A stretch of 64,000 bases of DNA from Knoxdaviesia capensis (Eukaryota; Ascomycota; Sordariomycetes; Microascales; Gondwanamycetaceae): assembly GCA_001510575.1 (NCBI GenBank), contig LNGK01000002.1, forward strand, positions 2,344,144-2,408,143, read 5' to 3'. The position numbers and the translations under genes were made by a program. Position 1 is the stretch's first letter. The number at the start of each line of letters is the position of its first letter. Shown in pieces: positions 60,612 to 64,000 of the stretch. The notes under the pieces were generated by a model, which saw nothing but the letters and a program-made list of their open reading frames with translations, was not told the origin of the DNA and did no database searches.

Positions 60612-61943
60612 GTCACCAAGGACAAGGTGCAATCAACTTCGACCCCTCCGAGCCAGTAAGACACTTTCTGACGGGCTGATTTGTGACGGGGGTGGTAAAA
60701 AGTGTAACCTAGGTTTAGGGCTGACACCGAAGACAATGATACAAGCACATAATTGAAGCATAACATTGAGCGCACTTTTTCGTTCCTAAGTCAGGCCAGC
60801 TATGACGGACCACGGGTGTGCAGTATGTGCTGGACTTTCTAGAGAGAGGGCTTTCTTGTCTTAATGGTTTCTTTGACTCTATGCTTAAAAATTGCTCTTG
60901 GAATGGAGGCGTTCTTAGACCCTACCAATCACAATCGGGACATGGACACAGATATCCGGTACACATAGCATCACGGCATTCCGGCATTCCCGGATACCTA
61001 CACAATCCGTTTGGCGTGTGGAAAAGAAAGAAGGAAAACGACCTGAAAGACAATATATACATAACAGCCTATGAAAACTAATCCTTCGGGTTCCCAGAAT
61101 GGCCCTTACACGTAATTACCCGCTGTGAAGTTCACTCTTCCTGTTGTGTCCCGAACGGCATTCAAACATTCTCCGTGACAGTCGGTCGAGGGAGGCATAT
61201 CCCTTAACCCCCACAGCCGAAGAATGTCCCCAACTCCTGAAGAGCAAACGGGATGGCTCACTTGAAGAAACTCCATCCCAAGTGACCAATAGAAAGCTGA
61301 TCTGGCCCACGTGTGCGTTCAATTATGCTTCTTTTTGCCCTTTTTTCTGCCCAGATCCGAGGGTAGGAGACCAGCCCGTGAATGCGGGACACTGGGAACC
61401 AGAGAAAAGGACAACGACGGGTCTAGGGCACCGAACAAGAGGGAGGGGATATGAAGAATGGATATCATCCAAACGAGGGTGCTCAAAAGGGATGGGTAGG
61501 CGCAGAACTAGCTATTGCTGTGCCCCGGTTCCGAAATCGGTGCGTGGTTGTCTCTATGTAAGGTCAAGTCTTGTGTTCAAGACACAACATGTTGCAAATA
61601 CACGCGTCCTAGATACTCGTACATGGCGCAATTGAGACTAGGTATTGGGAAATGTTAATGCGGAGTTGGACGCCACGACTCCAACCTCCAAAAGAAAAGC
61701 AAGAGAATACATGAGAAACACCATAGTGGACATTATTTATTCTACGCTCAGCACCCCTATGTTCGGAACTCATCGCCGTGTGCCGTCTTTACGGCACCAG
61801 CCGATGCGCGGATTTTAGCGCTTTCCTCAGGCCGAGAAAACGGTTTTAGTGAGACGTAGCACCAGAAATGCTGATGGCACGACGACGTAAAAGGTGCGAA
61901 TGTGTGTGACAGCAGAAAAGAGGATGTATTAGGAAGAGTTTTG
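60612..61943. other. Intergenic buffer before the RIP block
   Basis: Ordinary base composition with CpA and TpG present. An open frame at 61144-61635 (+, 163 codons) has no family features. No gene supported. Confidence 0.5.
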
Positions 61944-63817
61944 GGATCGGGGGCCTAGACCTTAGAATCTAGTTATTACCCCTCCCGCTACTACCTAATA
62001 ATAGTAACTAATAATATAGGTTACGTAATCCTTCCTTCCTTCCCTAGGTATTAGCTACTAACGCGTCCCCCCCCTCGGTATATCTCGAGCCCCGCGAATC
62101 CTATCCGTCTTTCGTCCCGATTAGTATTATATCGCCGCCTAGGTATAGTAGTCTCGCCTAGAACGGCTTAAGCTAATCTATATACTAGGCCTTACGTACC
62201 CTCCTACTATCTATCTAGGCTAAGGTATAGGAAGTCTAGGAGGCCTTAGCTACTATTCGGAGAGGGCCTATCTATTATAGTTAGAACTTTAGTAGCTTCT
62301 ACGTTAAATATAGTCTTTATAATATTACGAGGGTCCCCTTATTTAAACGTTTATAATCTCGGGTTATATAAGCGGCTTATCGGCGCTTATTTTTTACTAT
62401 CTAGACTTATATAGTTAATTCCTATCGTATTTTATATACGGCTATATATTATAATACTAGCGCTATATATCTAGACTTATTAGTCGTATTCTATTCTAGT
62501 ATAGCGATACTTAGGTATTATATTAATATATTTAGCTTAAGGTTAAATAATATCTCCTATAGCGAGAAACCGAGGTAAGCTATAAGCCTTACGTTTATAT
62601 ATATTTTAATATAATCGAGCTTCCTAATCTAATCTATAATACCCGTACTATATATCTAGAGTTCCTTTACTATTATCGCCTACTATATTTTATTATATAC
62701 TTCTACTTAGCTAATACTCTTATAGCTTCCTAGCGGTACTATAATAACCTTTAACCTTCTCCTCTCTATTCTTATCTTAAAGATACCCTTAAAAGCTAGG
62801 CCGTCGTTAATATATAGAAGTAATAGTCTAATTTAGAATAATACTAAGATAGCTATCGCGCTATCTAGAGTCTCTATAACCGAAGTTATCTAGACTAGTC
62901 TTAGCTAAACGAAGCGAGTAAAGTAGTCGATTATAACTAATATATAAGCTAGCTTCCCCTTACTTATTAATAATAGTTCTATATAATCTATTCCTATAAC
63001 TAATAAGGGACCCTAAATAGCTACCGGTTAGCTTAGAGCGGGAGGTCTATTCGGGCTATATATAGTATATAAGATATATCCCGTATACTATACTACGATA
63101 TCTCGAGAAAGGGTTAGCTACTAATATCTTATTTAAATACCTCGCTAAGTAACGTCCGGCCCTAGGTATCTAGATTCTTTATAGAAGCGCCTTAGTATAT
63201 CGGGAACTAATATCTTTTCTATATACTCTCGCTAGGTATCCGCTATTTTCCGCTATAGGGTACCTTCTATAAGTCTAAACTACTACGCTACTACTTTTAC
63301 CTAGACGTCGCTCTCCGTTAAGCTAGTAGTATTATTAATAATATAGTTATAGACGTCTCCGTACTATTTAGACTAAGAGAAAAGATTTATTATAGCGTAT
63401 ATTCTTAAAGTACTAAGGACTATATTAATACTACCCGGGCTATCTTTCTATATCTATTCGGTATCCTCTATTCTCCCTAAGGTCTTTAGCGGGCTTATAT
63501 CGCTATAGTTATAATTAGGGAAAATCGTTCTACTTAACGCGTCCGCTACCGTATTCCGGTTTCTAGCTAGCTACTAAATTTCTACGTTTAGTATTCTTAA
63601 GTTAATTACCTATTAAGCGAAAATCCTTTCCTAGTAACTACTAGATAGGAACGTCGCTAGCGGCTTATAATCTATATATATCGTAGAGGGTTAGCCGTTC
63701 TAAAATATAAAGTTATACTTTTTAACTAAGGTAACTATTATATAGAGTTCCCTCTTATACGTATTATAGTTTATTTAGGGTCTTAAAAAGATAAAGCTAT
63801 ATAGATCCCTAATAGGT
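61944..63817. other. Zero-CpA/TpG tract (saturated RIP)
   Basis: Reading every base, the last TpG is at 61942-61943 and the next CpA at 63818-63819. The 1,874 bases between contain neither CpA nor TpG, while CpG, CpC and CpT persist. This is the expected end state of repeat-induced point mutation acting on CpA on both strands. Confidence 0.9.
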
Positions 63818-64000
63818 CAGAGTATATTATAATTACGTATAAACGTATACTAATACACGTGGATACTACTTAGCGGTAAGTATTTAGGTGTATATCTATA
63901 TATATATAAATACCTTAAAGAGCTAGTAAAAGACCTATAAAAGGTAGATATCTACCGCGCTTTTATAAGAAATATCTTAAGATAGAAAAAATTTAAGCTT
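61944..64000 (-). mobile_element. RIP-destroyed Ty3/Gypsy-like retroelement (continues past window)
   Basis: AT-rich block dominated by TpA. On the minus strand, through many stops, traces of a pol polyprotein can be read in the expected order. RNase-H-like sequence lies at about 63790-63560 (RELYIIVTLVKKY, then KPLATFLSSS). Integrase-like core segments follow at about 62950-62890 and 62800-62700 (a stretch resembling the Asp-Gly-Gly-x-x-Phe loop). Order and strand fit the 3' half of a Ty3/Gypsy element whose 5' half is beyond 64000. No LTR pair, primer site or target duplication is visible in the window, so element borders are unknown; 61944 is the composition boundary. The element is non-functional. 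Confidence 0.72.

Overview
The window looks like a nuclear contig of a filamentous ascomycete (Pezizomycotina, most likely a Sordariomycete). Evidence: short GT-AG introns with fungal donor sites (GTAAGT, GTATGT, GTGAGT), GC-rich third codon positions, CT-rich 5' leaders, fungal-restricted families (2EXR, KEX1, RNase P p30, DUF155/RMD1, SPX-membrane protein), and a right-hand end showing saturated RIP (repeat-induced point mutation). No species is claimed. There is one assembly gap, 319 N at 22361-22679.

Layout. 1-31 kb is ordinary gene-containing chromosome: DUF155/RMD1-family protein (-, cut by the window start), small zinc-ribbon protein (-), RNase P/MRP subunit RPP1 (+), a secreted protein with a perfect 18-residue Ala/Asp/Lys repeat (-), a small three-part spliced gene of unknown function (-), DUF1295 membrane oxidoreductase-like protein (+), GFA-type zinc protein (-), acyltransferase-3 membrane protein (-), small two-TM protein (-), 2EXR protein running into the gap (-), KEX1 carboxypeptidase (-), and divergently the SPOUT methyltransferase SFM1 (+). 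30.4-46.2 kb is a 15.8 kb stretch with no supportable gene, rich in microsatellites and, toward its right end, CT-rich leader-like sequence. It ends at a 1095-residue, serine-rich probable regulator with unusually long introns (46.2-51.0 kb). After it come an SPX-domain membrane protein resembling Vtc5 (-, 52.9-55.0 kb), another gene-poor 4.5 kb, and a coiled-coil/membrane gene (+, 59.6-60.6 kb) interrupted by one in-frame TAG. The last 2 kb is a RIP-destroyed Ty3/Gypsy-like retroelement in antisense orientation.

The genes do not form a pathway or cluster; they are mostly housekeeping genes: RNA processing (RPP1), ribosomal protein methylation (SFM1), secretory peptide processing (KEX1), and phosphate/polyphosphate sensing (SPX). 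The most unusual items are (i) 1,874 consecutive bases with not one CpA or TpG, (ii) the TAG-interrupted gene 1.3 kb from that RIP block, where a CAG-to-TAG change would be a RIP-type transition, (iii) the 18-residue helical-repeat secreted protein, with an optional 87-base splice choice that would remove its dibasic processing site, and (iv) the large desert in front of the regulator. All splice structures were read by eye from consensus sites and phase; no alignments or transcript data were available.
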